Assembly (NCBI GenBank): GCA_963736235.1 | Contig: CAVTOR010000031.1 | Span: 1-64,000 of the forward strand | Direction of reading: 5' to 3' | Origin: CAVORB01 sp963736235 | Lineage (GTDB): Bacteria; Pseudomonadota; Gammaproteobacteria; Chromatiales; Chromatiaceae | DNA length: 64,000 bases | Shown: piece after piece, positions 17,686 to 27,699 of the stretch | How positions within the stretch are numbered: position 1 is the first letter of the stretch | Layout: each line of letters opens with the position of its first letter | The notes under the pieces: generated by a model | What the model saw: the letters and a program-made list of their open reading frames with translations, nothing else | Databases searched by the model: none | What the model was told of the DNA's origin: nothing | Program-made: the position numbers and the translations under genes

Positions 17686-18552
17686 TCACAGCGCTCCGGT
17701 CACCCAATAGTCGACACGCTTGGGATTATTCTCGAGGTATTTGGCGACCGCCTCTTCATAGGAGGTCTCCTGGGCGTCGTACATGGCCTTCTGCAGCTCC
17801 TCAATCGGAATCTGCATGCGGGAGAAGAAACCCGCTGCTACGACGTGGTCCTGGTAAAAGCCCATGCGTGCGACCGCGTGCACCCTTTCGAAGCTGCCCA
17901 GTACCCCTTTTGGGTCTTCCAGGTAACGCAGGTCATAGGCCCCGAACTTCCAATGTGGGCTCCAGCCGGTGACCACGATCCACTCGCCGCGGCGCTCGGC
18001 GCGCTCGAGAGCGGCGGTCATGCCGGCCCCCGAGGAGATCTGCAGCTCATAGTTCAATTCGTAATCCGCGATCGCTTTCTTCGACAGGCGGGTGAGGCCC
18101 GCCCCTGGGTCGATGCCGGTGATGGTGCCGTCGAGCTTCTCGCGCACCTCAGGCTTCTTGAGGTCCTCGATGGACTTCAGCTCGCTCTCGGGGATGTAGC
18201 TCGGGACCACCCATCCCAGGCGCGCATGTGTGTACAGAAGGCCCAGGTTGACCACCTTGGTGCAGACCTTGTTTACGTAGTCTTCGTGAGTTCCCGGCTG
18301 CCAGGACATGAGCATGACGTCGATGCTGCCGGTGGCGAGCCCCTGGTACTGAGGAGCGATATCGGTCTGCAGTAGCTCAACCTGGTACCCCATGCGGTCC
18401 TCCAGGATTCGCTTGGCGAGTTTGGTGACGAACTCCGCGTCGGACCAAGCCGTCCAGCCGATCCGTATGGAGTCCTTGGCGGCGTCTGCCGTACTGAGCC
18501 CCGCAAACAACACGGCGGCAAGCAGCAGCTTGGAGAGGGTGCGAGAAGGCAT
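17686..18552 (-). CDS. proX: Glycine betaine ABC transporter, substrate-binding protein
   Basis: 288 residues. The start at 18552 has AGGAG nine bases upstream and gives a signal peptide (LLLAAVLFAGLSTADA). The OpuAC-type fold shows in RIGWTAWSDAEFVTKLAKRI, DVMLMSWQPGTHEDYV and VVTGWSPHWKFGAYDLRYLE, where the Trp residues form the aromatic cage for quaternary amines. It delivers betaine-like solutes to the ProVW permease. It follows proW by 61 bp in a proV-proW-proX order. Confidence 0.88.
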   Translation of the reverse strand: MPSRTLSKLLLAAVLFAGLSTADAAKDSIRIGWTAWSDAEFVTKLAKRILEDRMGYQVELLQTDIAPQYQGLATGSIDVMLMSWQPGTHEDYVNKVCTKVVNLGLLYTHARLGWVVPSYIPESELKSIEDLKKPEVREKLDGTITGIDPGAGLTRLSKKAIADYELNYELQISSGAGMTAALERAERRGEWIVVTGWSPHWKFGAYDLRYLEDPKGVLGSFERVHAVARMGFYQDHVVAAGFFSRMQIPIEELQKAMYDAQETSYEEAVAKYLENNPKRVDYWVTGAL

Positions 18553-18613
18553 TTTGTTCACTCCTGAGTCTTGCGACGGATTACCGGTGAGAGGAAGTTG
18601 TCCAGAGTTCGCA

Positions 18614-19540
18614 TCAGTCTTCCGGGGCCTCAGCCCTAACTCTGCGAAGGGCGTTCCTGAGGCGACCGATCGCGCCGGACGTGAAGCTGGCCGGACTGCC
18701 GCGCGCACTCCGGCCAAAGCTCTGGGTGATGCGATCGAGCAGGATGGCGAGCAACACGACTCCCAGCCCGCCCTCGAAGCCGAGTCCCACGTCGAGGCGC
18801 TGAATCCCGGTAAGTACCGTGTTGCCGAGCCCACCGGCACCGATCATCGAAGCGATGACCACCATGGAAAGGGAGAGCATCAGAGTCTGGTTCACTCCCG
18901 CCATGATCGATGGCATGGCCAAGGGCAACTGCACCTTGAAAAGAAGCTGGCGGTCGGTGCATCCGAAGGCCTGCCCTGCCTCAATGTGCTCCCGGCTGAC
19001 CTGACGAATGCCGAGATTGGTCAGGCGCACCGCGGGGGGCATGGCGAATATCAGGGTCGCGATGGCACCAGGCACCTTGCCGAGGCCAAAGAAGATGGCC
19101 GCCGGAATCAAATACACGAAGGGCGGCATGGTCTGCATGAAGTCGAGAACGGGCCGCACGACGGCCTCCACGGTGTCGCTTCGAGCCATGGCGATGCCGA
19201 TAGGGATGCCGACGGCCAGCGCCACCAGGCTCGAACCGATAACCAGCGAGAGGGTGGTGACGGTCTCGTTCCAAATGTCCATGCCAAAAATAAGCACCAT
19301 GGACCCGAGGGCGAAAAGCCCGAAGCGCCAGCCCACCCTCCACCAGCCGAGCGCTACGATAAACGCGGCAAGCAGGAGCGGAGGGACCGCCGTCAGGGCA
19401 TCCTCGAACGAACCGATCACCAACCCGAGACCGTCCGACACGCCGTCCAGCGCGCCGGCAAAGTTGTTCTGCACCCAATCGACCCCGGCGTCGACCCAGT
19501 CGCCCAAAGGGATACGGTAATCGGGCACGCCTTTGGTCAT
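18614..19540 (-). CDS. proW: Glycine betaine ABC transporter, permease
   Basis: 308 residues with an N-terminal amphipathic segment (DWVDAGVDWVQNNFAGALDG) typical of ProW and about six to seven membrane helices. The EAA loop (EAGQAFGCTDRQLLFKVQLP) contacts the ATPase. It ends with a positively charged tail. The start lies 3 bp after the proV stop, so translation is coupled. Confidence 0.9.
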   Translation of the reverse strand: MTKGVPDYRIPLGDWVDAGVDWVQNNFAGALDGVSDGLGLVIGSFEDALTAVPPLLLAAFIVALGWWRVGWRFGLFALGSMVLIFGMDIWNETVTTLSLVIGSSLVALAVGIPIGIAMARSDTVEAVVRPVLDFMQTMPPFVYLIPAAIFFGLGKVPGAIATLIFAMPPAVRLTNLGIRQVSREHIEAGQAFGCTDRQLLFKVQLPLAMPSIMAGVNQTLMLSLSMVVIASMIGAGGLGNTVLTGIQRLDVGLGFEGGLGVVLLAILLDRITQSFGRSARGSPASFTSGAIGRLRNALRRVRAEAPED

Positions 19541-19543
19541 CCG

Positions 19544-20737
19544 TCAGCCCGCCCTGTCCAGTGTCTGAAGCAGGATCTTCTTGTCGATGATGCCCTTGTA
19601 GTTGCCGTCACCGTCGACCACGGGAACCGGGTAATCGCTCGCCGCCACCAAGCCCAGCACCTCGTTGAGGTCCATGTCGTGAGGCGCCGGCTTGACCGAA
19701 AGAATCAAGGCGTCGTCCCACCGCGCCCCCCCGCTCTGATCCACGGCAGCGGTAAGCGTGTTGACGCTGACCATTCCCCGGTACTTGCCGCCGTGCTCCA
19801 GCACCACCCCGAGGTTCCGGGAGTGATCGCGCAGCTGCGCCAGGGCCGCGCGCACGTTGACACCGGCGCGCTGAAACACATTAAGGACCTGGTTCTCGGC
19901 GATGTCGCCGGCGCTGAAAACCTTGCTGACGTCCACGCCGTAGAAAAAGGAACGGACGTACTCGTTGGCGGGATGGGTGACGATTTCTTCGGGGGTCCCG
20001 ATCTGCACCACCGCGCCGCCTTCCATGATGGCGATGCGGTCGCCGATGCGGATCGCCTCATCAAGGTCGTGGGAGATGAAGACAATGGTATGGGCGTCCT
20101 GTTGCTGCAGGCGCACCAGCTCATCCTGCATCTCGGTGCGGATCAGGGGGTCAAGGGCCGAGAAGGCCTCGTCCATGAGCAGGATTGGCGCTTCCGTGGC
20201 CAGCGCCCGGGCGAGACCGACACGTTGCTGCATGCCGCCGGAGAGCTCGTCAGGATAACTGTTGGCAAACGCCCCGAGACCCACCGTTTCCAGGGCGTCC
20301 AGGGCCTGTGCACGGCGTCGGCTGCGGCTGCTGCCGGATATCTCCAGCCCGAAGGCTGCGTTCTCGGCGACGGTCTTGTTCGGCAGCAGGGCGAACGATT
20401 GAAAAACCATGCTCATCCGCTTGCGGCGCATGGCAATGAGCGCGCTCTTGCTCATTGCCGTGACGTCCTCGCCGTCCAGCAGGACCTGCCCACTCGTAGG
20501 CTCGATGAGTCGGTTAAGCATGCGCACCAGCGTCGACTTGCCCGATCCCGAGAGCCCCATAACCACGAATACCTCGCCGTCGCGAATCGCAAAATTCGCT
20601 TCCCGTACGCCCACTGTGGTGCGGGTACGATCGAAGATCTCGTCTTTGGAGAGTCCCTCGTCCAGTAGCCGCATGGCTTCATCCGGGTCCGGACCGAATA
20701 TCTTGTAGAGCTTGTTGATGGCCAGCTTATCGCTCAT
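19544..20737 (-). CDS. proV: Glycine betaine ABC transporter, ATPase with CBS domains
   Basis: 397 residues. The start at 20737 gives MSDKLAINKLYKIFGPDPDE, the usual ProV/OpuAA N-terminus. Walker A is GLSGSGKST, the ABC signature LSGGMQQRVGLARAL and Walker B ILLMDEAFSALDP. The C-terminal 120 residues form two CBS-like repeats (AALAQLRDHSRNLGVVLEHG, DYPVPVVDGDGNYKGIIDKK), which in OpuA sense ionic strength and nucleotides. It is the first gene of the osmolyte operon, after a long upstream region. Confidence 0.92.
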   Translation of the reverse strand: MSDKLAINKLYKIFGPDPDEAMRLLDEGLSKDEIFDRTRTTVGVREANFAIRDGEVFVVMGLSGSGKSTLVRMLNRLIEPTSGQVLLDGEDVTAMSKSALIAMRRKRMSMVFQSFALLPNKTVAENAAFGLEISGSSRSRRRAQALDALETVGLGAFANSYPDELSGGMQQRVGLARALATEAPILLMDEAFSALDPLIRTEMQDELVRLQQQDAHTIVFISHDLDEAIRIGDRIAIMEGGAVVQIGTPEEIVTHPANEYVRSFFYGVDVSKVFSAGDIAENQVLNVFQRAGVNVRAALAQLRDHSRNLGVVLEHGGKYRGMVSVNTLTAAVDQSGGARWDDALILSVKPAPHDMDLNEVLGLVAASDYPVPVVDGDGNYKGIIDKKILLQTLDRAG

Positions 20738-21432
20738 CTCTAGCAGACCACTTCCCGCCGCTTGACCATTGCCGGCAGAAACGGGGGTTGGACTCCGAAG
20801 CCGAGCAGTATGGCCAAAAGCTGGAAGCCTCTCGTTGACTGGCCATGCCGTCGAAAGGGCGAGCCGATACCGTGCGCGGCAAAGACCGCGGGCGTTGTAC
20901 GGCGTTCGCAGTAAAGCATCCCGGAGTGGGCCCTGTTGTCCGGAACAGGCTTCGCTGCTCTCCCTTCTCTCGCAGGCTGAACGTTGCGATTGCGGGCGAA
21001 CCGGTTCCGTTGGTCGGTGGGTTACCGCAGAGATCGGCTCGCGCCTTCTGGTTGATGTGCCGGGACAACGCCCAGCGTGCAGTACCACGGCGAATGCTCG
21101 CCGCCTGTTCCGACCGACCGGCGGGTGTGAACCCGAGATCCGGCGGGCATCGGAACGACGTATGCTCTTATTACCCTAACGCTTGGGACCTACCCGCCGC
21201 AAGCCGACGGACATCGGCGCGATCGGATTGCCGGCGAACTTGCTGGCGGACTGGTTGGAGCGAGCCCTGACGCAGCCGCAGTATCTCAAGTCGGCGAGGG
21301 CAGCGTACCGGCCATGTCCGTCAACTCGTGCGAGCAGATGGTCATGGCTGTGCATTCCTGCGGATCGGCGGGAGGCTCGCGCGCTCGCATGCCGGGAACC
21401 CAGGCTCCCGGCCGGCGCGGATACGGCGTTGG
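20738..21432. other. Intergenic between proV and phoU
   Basis: 695 bp. It must hold the proVWX promoter, but I cannot point to convincing -35/-10 boxes. Near 21402-21423 an imperfect stem (GCCGGGA with TCCCGGC) follows the phoU stop and may help end that transcript; it lacks a T-tract. No tRNA or protein-coding gene is supported. Confidence 0.45.
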
Positions 21433-22164
21433 TCAGCGACGCTCGCGCCGGCGCAGCGTTTCGATCAGGACCTCCTTGTTCTGGTAGCGAACGTCCTTGC
21501 CCTTGGCGATGAAGATGACCTGCTCCGCAATGTTGCCGGCATGCTGGCCGATGCGCTCCAGGGCGCGGAGGGCAAAGACCAGGTCCACCAGCTGACCGAC
21601 AAGCGAGCTGTCTTCCAGCACGAAGGTCATCAAATGCCGCAGACCCGCCTCGAACTCCTCGTCGAGCCGGTGATCGTCCGCAAACACATCCAGCGCCCCT
21701 TCCACGTCGAGCTGATTCAGCGCCTCGAGACTGCGCTCCAGCATGGAGCGGGCCACCTCGTCGAGACGCCTTACATGATGCAAGATCCTGGATGCGGGCT
21801 GCTGGCCATCGCGCTCGAGGAGGCGAATCACGCACCAGGCGATCTGCTCGGCCTTGTCCCCCGCTCGCTCCAGGTCACCGACGACCTTGGATAAGGCGAG
21901 GATGAGTCGCAGATCGAGGGCGGCCGGCTGGCGTTTGGCGATCAGACTGAAGATGGCCTCATCGGCGTCGAGCTCGAAGTGGTCGACCCTTGGCTCCCTG
22001 TCCACCACCTGGCGCGCCAGGCCCGGGTCGCCTTCGGCCAAGGCATTCACCGCCATCCGTGTCTGCTCGAGGACCTGCTCGCCCATCTCGAGCACGAGCC
22101 CGCGAACGCGGCCGAGCTCCTGATCGTAGGCGTGAACCGTGTGGCCTTTGGTGACGTCGTTCAT
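21433..22164 (-). CDS. phoU: Phosphate-signalling regulator PhoU
   Basis: 243 residues made of two three-helix bundles. The metal-binding repeats are visible: DLRLILALSKVVGDLERAGD and ALRALERIGQHAGNIAEQVI (E/D-xxD/E-R patterns). PhoU links the Pst transporter to PhoR and damps the Pho response when phosphate is plentiful. It is the last gene of the pst operon, 188 bp after pstB, with no frame damage. Confidence 0.92.
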   Translation of the reverse strand: MNDVTKGHTVHAYDQELGRVRGLVLEMGEQVLEQTRMAVNALAEGDPGLARQVVDREPRVDHFELDADEAIFSLIAKRQPAALDLRLILALSKVVGDLERAGDKAEQIAWCVIRLLERDGQQPASRILHHVRRLDEVARSMLERSLEALNQLDVEGALDVFADDHRLDEEFEAGLRHLMTFVLEDSSLVGQLVDLVFALRALERIGQHAGNIAEQVIFIAKGKDVRYQNKEVLIETLRRRERR

Positions 22165-22352
22165 CTTTGCAGGCGAACCTCTTTCTAATTTTGACCTTCG
22201 TCAGGTTTAGGATGCTTGCGCCGTTGGCGCCGCGAGGCACGGGTGCCCTGCCGTCCCTGGCTGGGCATCGTCGACTCCGATCAGCTCGGCTCCGGACGTC
22301 CCGTCCGCCCGTCCGCTCGGCAGCGATCGTCCCCCGGGAGAGCGGTCCTCGC

Positions 22353-23218
22353 TTACCCGAAGCGGCCGGTGATGTAGTCCTCGGTGAGCTTGTGGCGCGG
22401 GTTGGTAAAGATGTCGTCGGTCTCCCCGACCTCGACCAGGTCGCCGAGATGGAAGTAGGCCGTGCGCTGGGAGACGCGGGCCGCCTGCTGCATCGAGTGG
22501 GTCACGATCGCGATGGTGTAGTTTTCGCGCAGTTCGTCGATCAGCTCCTCGATCCTGGCGGTGGCGATCGGGTCCAGGGCCGAGCAGGGCTCGTCCATCA
22601 GGATCACCTCCGGTGACACGGCGATGGTGCGCGCGATGCACAGGCGCTGCTGCTGACCGCCCGAAAGGCCGGTGCCGGGCTGGTCGAGCCGGTCCTTGAC
22701 CTCCTCCCACAGCCCCGCCTTGCGCAGGCTGGTTTCCACGAGCTCGTCGAGCTCCGCCTTGTCGTTGGCAAGGCCGTGGATGCGCGGACCGTAGGCGACG
22801 TTCTCGTAGATCGACTTGGGGAAGGGGTTGGGTTTCTGGAACACCATCCCGACCTGGGCCCGCAGGGGCACCACGTCGAGCTTGCGGTCGTAGATATCGT
22901 CGCCGTCCAGCAGGATGTTGCCCGTGACCCGGCAGCCCGGAGATGGTGTCGTTCATCCGGTTCAGGCAGCGCAGGAAGGTGGATTTGCCGCAGCCCGAGG
23001 GACCGATCATGGACATCACCTCGTTCTTGCCGATGTCCAGGCTGACGTCCCTGATGGCGTGCTTGTCCCCGTAGTAGACATCCACGTCACGGCAGGCCAT
23101 GCGCGCATCCGTCGACGTGAAGTCGCCCACCGTGCCTTCGAATGCCCGTTCTCCCGCCAGATCCGACGCCCTGATCGCGCCCGTGCCGCGCGCCGAGCTC
23201 TGCTACCGTCGTGTGCAT
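22353..23218 (-). CDS. pstB: Phosphate ABC transporter ATPase PstB (frameshifts)
   Basis: Walker A GPSGCGKST and YYGDKHAIRDVSLDIGKNEV lie in one minus-strand frame. VPLRAQVGMVFQKPNPFPKS, the signature LSGGQQQRLCIARTI and Walker B ILMDEPCSALDP lie in the next frame, joined near 22940. An ATG at 23218 has an excellent AGGAG site, but its frame must shift once more to reach VGDFTSTDARMACRDV. Without that shift the start would be 23130. The encoded protein is otherwise complete, so I read this as one functional gene with sequence errors. Confidence 0.85.
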
Positions 23219-23254
23219 TGTGTCTCTCCTCGTCTCGTGTCAGGTTCGCCGCAT

Positions 23255-24572
23255 CTACCAGCGGCGCTCGAAGCGCTTTCTCAACAGCACGGCGGTCAGG
23301 TTCATCAGGATCAGAAACCCCAGCAGCACCATGATCGCCGCCGAGGTCCGCTCCACGAACCCGCGCTCGGGGCTGTCCGCCCACAGGAAGATCTGCACCG
23401 GAAGCACCGTCGACGGGTCCGTGACGCCGCCGGGCATATCGACGATGAAGGCGACCATGCCGATCATCAGCAGCGGCGCGGTCTCGCCCAGCGCCTGGGC
23501 CATGCCGATGATGGTGCCGGTCAGCATGCCCGGCATGGCCAGCGGCAGCACATGATGGAGCTGGGTCTGCAGCGGCGAGGCGCCGACGCCGAGCGCGGCC
23601 TCGCGGATCGAGGGCGGCACCGACTTCAGCGCCGCGCGGCTGGCGATGATGATGGTGGGCAGGGTCATCAGGGTCAGCACCAGCGCCCCGACCAGCGGCG
23701 TGGAGCGCGGCACGCCGAAGAAGTTGATGAACACCGCCAGCCCGAGCAGGCCGAACACGATCGAGGGCACCGCCGCCAGGTTGTTGATGTTGACCTCGAT
23801 CAGATCGGTCCAGCGGTTCTTGGGGGCGAACTCCTCCAGATAGAGGGCCGCGCCCACGCCGATCGGAAAGGACAGCAGCAGGGTCAACAGCAGGGTGTAG
23901 AAGGAGCCCACCAGGGCGCCCGCGATGCCCGCCAGCTCCGGCTCCCGGCTGTCGCCGTTGGTGAAGAAGATGGTGTTGAAACGCCTCTCCAGCCTGCCCT
24001 CGGCCGCGAGCGCGTCCACCCAGCCCAGGGTCCGATCCTTGACGCGGCGCTCGGACTCCGGCACGTCGCGGTCGATGTGCCCCTTGACCAGCATGTCGAT
24101 ATCGTCGTCGGCGAGCAGCCAGACGCTCGGCGACGGTTCCGATCTTCTCCGGGTGCGCGGCGATCAACTCCCGCAACTGTTGCGGCGCGCCGGGGCTGAC
24201 GAGCTGGTAGAGCTCGCGCAGGTCGCGGCGTCCCTGAACATCGGGAAACAGCGCCTTGAGCGCGTCGCGGATGAGCTTCTGGTAGTCCGCGCAGGACGGA
24301 ATGCCGGGCTTGCGCAGGCACTCGCGATCGATCTCCTCCGCGGCGACGTTGATCGGCAGCTGGATGTAGGTCTGTTGAAAGGCCGTATAGCCCTTGCCGA
24401 TGATGTCCGCGAACAGAATGGCGACAAATGCCAGACCCAGAACGACGGCCCCCATGCCCATGAGGCGGAACCGTTTCTCGGCGGCGTAGCGGCGCGCCAG
24501 GCTCGCGTTGACGATGTCGATGGTGCGCGCGGTCGGTGCGCCACCGCCCGCGTTGGAGGCTTGACTATTCAT
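23255..24572 (-). CDS. pstA: Phosphate ABC transporter permease PstA (one frameshift)
   Basis: The N-terminal frame starts at 24572 (MNSQASNAGG), has one membrane helix (MGMGAVVLGLAFVAILFADI) and a periplasmic domain of about 140 residues. Near 24122 it passes into the second frame (HIDRDVPESERRVKDRTLGW onward) with five helices and the EAA loop EAALGVGASPLQTQLHHVLP. The large periplasmic insert is found in the longer PstA proteins of marine and halophilic gammaproteobacteria. It overlaps pstC by 8 bp. Confidence 0.87.
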
Positions 24573-25957
24573 ACTGCTCCCGGTACTTGCGCACGATGTG
24601 CAGGGCGATCACGTTCAGGCTCAGGGTGACGACGAAGAGCGTGAGACCGAGCGCGAAGGCGGCCAGGGTCTTGGGGCTGTCGAACTCCTGGTCGCCGGTC
24701 AGCAGGGTGACGATCTGCACCGTCACCGTGGTCACCGCCTCCAGCGGGTTCCAGGTCAGGTTCGCGGACAGGCCGGCGGCCATGACCACGATCATGGTCT
24801 CGCCGATGGCGCGGGACACGGCCAGCAGGACACCGCCGACGATGCCGGGCAGCGCCGCGGGAAAGATGACCCGCTTGACCGTCTCGGACTGGGTGGCGCC
24901 GAGGGCATAGGAGCCATCGCGCATCGCCTGGGGCACCGCGTTGATGACGTCGTCCGACAGCGAGGACACGAAGGGGATGATCATGATGCCCATGACCAGC
25001 CCCGCCGCCAGCGCGCTCTCCGAGGCCACGTCCAGCCCCACCGAGGCCCCCAGCTCGCGGATGAGGGGCGCGACGGTCAGCGCGGCGAAGAAGCCGTAGA
25101 CGACGGTCGGGATGCCGGCGAGGATCTCCAGCACCGGCTTCGCGGTCGCCCGCACCTTCGCTTGGCGCGTACTCCGAGAGGTAGATGGCGGCCATCAGTC
25201 CGATGGGCACCGCCACCAGCATCGCGATCAGCGAGATCAAAAGGGTGCCCGTGAACAGGGGCACCGCGCCGAAGGCGCCGGACGCGCCAACCTGATCGGC
25301 GCGGAGCGCGATCTGCGGGCTCCATTCCATGCCGAGAAAGAATTCGGCTATGGAGACCTGCTGGAAGAAGAGGACGGACTCGAAGACCACGGACAGCACG
25401 ATGCCCAAGGTGGTCAGAATGGCGATCGACGAGAAGACCACCAGGATCACCATCACCGTGGATTCCACGCGATTGCGCGCCCGCAACGCCGGGGTGGTCC
25501 TGCTACGGGCGATGGAGAGTCCGCCGATGGCGACGGCGAGGCATAAAGCCCAGAGTGCGATATTCGCGAGAGACTGCAGGCGAGCGTAGTGATCCGCTGC
25601 GGCCTGGAGCTCGGGCGTCACGTCACCCGAGACGATGTTTCCGGTCGCCAGATTCTGGATGTCGTTGACGAGCAGGCCGATGCGTCCGTCCGAGAGTCCG
25701 GCGGTCATCTCCGCCGGAAGCTCGGCCTTCATCAGGCTGGTTACGATCGCGTCCTGAAAGCCGAGCCAAAACCCCAACAGGAGCAAGGCGGGTATCCCCG
25801 CCCACAAGGCGGCGTAGAAGCCATAGTAGCTAGGCAGCGAATGCAGGGTCTTGATGTTCGCCACCCCGCCCGCAACGGACACGGCTCGCCTGTAGCCAAA
25901 ATGGTAGGCCAGCGCCATGAAGCCGAGGAGGACGAGGAGCAGGACGGAGGACTGCAT
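24565..25957 (-). CDS. pstC: Phosphate ABC transporter permease PstC (one frameshift)
   Basis: About 463 residues: a longer N-terminal region with two helices and a soluble segment (residues 1-140), then the standard six-helix permease core. The frame breaks near 25160, between AAIYLSEYAP and RATAKPVLEILAGIPTVVYG, both part of the conserved core. The EAA loop DGSYALGATQSETVKRVIFP is intact. The stop overlaps the pstA start. Confidence 0.87.
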
Positions 25958-26055
25958 GCTGGGAGACCCGTTCTCAAGACGATGAGGCCGGCGGCCCTGC
26001 GCGGGCCGCCGGCAATGCCGACACCGGGTATGCGCAACCGGTTATCCGCGGACCA

Positions 26056-27103
26056 CTACTTCTCGGGCTTGCTCATCGGCTCCATTTCCCGGGCCGACTC
26101 GGCAACCTTGGCGCGCATGTCGTCCGGCAAGGGAATCAGGCCCTTGTCGGCGAGGTAGCCCTCCGGTCCCCAGGCCTTTTCGCTGGTGAACTCGGTGACG
26201 TACTCCTCGATTCCGGGGATGGTCCCGACGTGGGCCTTCTTGACGTAGAAGAAGAGCGAGCGGGAGACCGGGTAGTCACCGCTGGAGATGGACTCGAACG
26301 TGGGCTCGACGCCGTTGACCTTCGAGCCCTGGATCTTGTCGGCGTTCTGGTCGAGGAAGCTGAAGCCGAAGATGCCCAGGGCGTTCGGGTTGGCCTGCAG
26401 CTTCTGCACGATCAGGTTGTCGTTCTCGCCGGCCTCGATGTAGGCGCCGTCCTCACGCACACCGTGGCAGACGGCCTTGTGCTTGTCCTTGTCGGTCTTC
26501 TTCAGCGCCTTGATCGAATCGAAACTGTCGCAGCCCGCCTCCATCGCCAGCTCGACGAAGGCATCGCGGGTGCCGGAGGTCGGCGGCGGTCCCAGCACCT
26601 CGATCTTGGCGTCCGGCAGGGAGTCGTTGACCTCCTTCCAGGTCTTGTAGGGATTGGCGACCAGCTTCTCGCCGTCCTGGGGATCGGGCACATCCTTCGC
26701 CAAGGCCAGGAAGATGTCCTTCGGGGTCAGGTCGAGATGCGGGGCCTCCTTGGAGTTGGCGATGGCGATGCCGTCGTAGCCGATCTTGACCTCGACGATC
26801 TCCTTGACGCCGCTTGCCTGACAGGCGTCGAACTCGGACCCCTTGATGCGGCGCGAGGAGTTCGTGATGTCGGGATGGTCGACGCCGACGCCCGGAGCAG
26901 AACAGCTTGAGGCCGCCGCCGGATCCGGTGGACTCGATCTTGGGGGTCTTGAACGCGCTGCTGCGGCCGAAGTTCTCGGCCACGGTGGTGGCGAACGGAA
27001 AGACGGTGGACGATCCGACGACCGTGATGTAGTCGCGGGCCAGGGCTTGCGCGCTGAACGAAACCGCGACTGCGGTCGCGGTGACGACGAGCTTGGTTCT
27101 CAT
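26056..27103 (-). CDS. pstS: Phosphate-binding protein PstS (one frameshift)
   Basis: The start at 27103 has GGGAG seven bases upstream and a signal peptide (LVVTATAVAVSFSAQALA). The mature protein begins RDYITVVGSSTVFPFATTVA with the phosphate-binding GSST loop. Near 26895 the frame shifts inside LFCSG|VGVDHPDITNSSRR, an apparent extra base in a G/C run. The second binding loop (PPPTSGTRDAFVELAM) and the C-terminal lobe follow. The first gene of the operon, it has Pho-box-like repeats and a leader hairpin upstream. Confidence 0.88.
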
Positions 27104-27110
27104 GATCAAT

Positions 27111-27157
27111 CTCCCGACAGGGTGTCTGAATTCCGGGCGGAATTCTCTCGTCGGGAG
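27111..27157 (-). promoter_or_regulatory. pstS leader hairpin covering the ribosome site
   Basis: On the minus strand CTCCCGAC (27157-27150) pairs with GTCGGGAG (27118-27111). Inside it GAATTCCG pairs with CGGAATTC around a 2-nt loop (27128-27145). The 3' arm of the outer stem contains the GGGAG Shine-Dalgarno of pstS. The predicted transcription start (from TTAAAT at 27164-27169) falls at or next to the first base of the hairpin, so the whole 5' leader is this structure. Confidence 0.55.
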
Positions 27158-27163
27158 GTTGTG

Positions 27164-27218
27164 ATTTAATGACCCGGCCGTGGAGCTTTGGTGAAGGGTT
27201 TATTAATGTTTGGTTAAG
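27164..27218 (-). promoter_or_regulatory. Pho-box-like repeats and promoter of pstSCAB-phoU
   Basis: Three contiguous 11-mers read CTTAACCAAAC (27218-27208), ATTAATAAACC (27207-27197) and CTTCACCAAAG (27196-27186). The 7+4 layout with an A-rich spacer is that of PhoB sites, though the bases differ from the Escherichia coli consensus. A -10-like TTAAAT lies at 27164-27169, 16 bp beyond the array, as expected if PhoB replaces the -35 contact. Confidence 0.55.
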
Positions 27219-27287
27219 CACTGATCAATTCAGCGCTACCCACGGCACATGGACGTAACACCATTTCCAAGCGCCTAAACGCATGAA

Positions 27288-27322
27288 AATGATGCTAAAG
27301 CGCTGATCACCCGACTCAGCGC
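27288..27322 (-). terminator. Terminator hairpin overlapping a stop codon
   Basis: GCGCTGA (27322-27316 on the minus strand, including the TGA stop) pairs with TCAGCGC (27306-27300), and TTTAGC and further T residues follow. It should end the transcript of the gene at 27316-27699 just before the pstS control region. Confidence 0.55.
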
Positions 27323-27699
27323 AACCCGCTGAGCATGCGGACGAGATCCATGGTCGCGGCGAAGAAGTCCTCCTTCTGATGACCACCGCACCAGGCGCGG
27401 ATGCGACCCATCGCGGAATCGATGTCGGCCCCCTCCAGCACGTCCTTACCCGTTGCCAGGTTGAGCCCGGAGATGAACCCGGTCAGCCAGTCCTCGTAGC
27501 GGCGATACTCCCACACCAGCAGATCGTCGCCCGCCTCGTTACCGGTCGCGGCGGCGAGATACTGATCGCAGGTCTTTATGCCGTAACCCCACAGCGGCGG
27601 CAGCTTGTCCGCGCGGACGGGGCCCATCGCTCCCAGTAGGCCGCAGGAGAACAATACGGCTGCGGCAAGGCATCGGTACCGACAAATGGCTTTCATCAT
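27316..27699 (-). CDS. Hypothetical periplasmic protein (Rap1a/HdeA-like size)
   Basis: 127 residues. The start is taken at ATG 27699, with GAGG twelve bases upstream; 27696 is equally possible. A signal peptide (RCLAAAVLFSCGLLGAMGPV) precedes a mature domain of about 95 residues with a Cys pair (IKTCDQYLAA and RAWCGGHQ) and YEDWLTGFISGLNLATGKDV. That Cys-x(n)-W-xxG-F/Y-x-SG layout resembles small periplasmic Rap1a/Tai4-like and HdeA-like families. The assignment is tentative. It lies upstream of pstS on the same strand but has its own terminator. Confidence 0.6.
   Translation of the reverse strand: MMKAICRYRCLAAAVLFSCGLLGAMGPVRADKLPPLWGYGIKTCDQYLAAATGNEAGDDLLVWEYRRYEDWLTGFISGLNLATGKDVLEGADIDSAMGRIRAWCGGHQKEDFFAATMDLVRMLSGLR

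Noticed and set aside
18392..20668. Plus-strand open frame of 758 codons opposite proW/proV
   Set aside because: It is a shadow of two clear ABC transporter genes; there is no ribosome site or domain.
21176..21400. Short minus-strand frames downstream of phoU as a small gene
   Set aside because: There is no ribosome site, they are truncated by a stop after 19 codons in the best frame, and there is no recognisable family.
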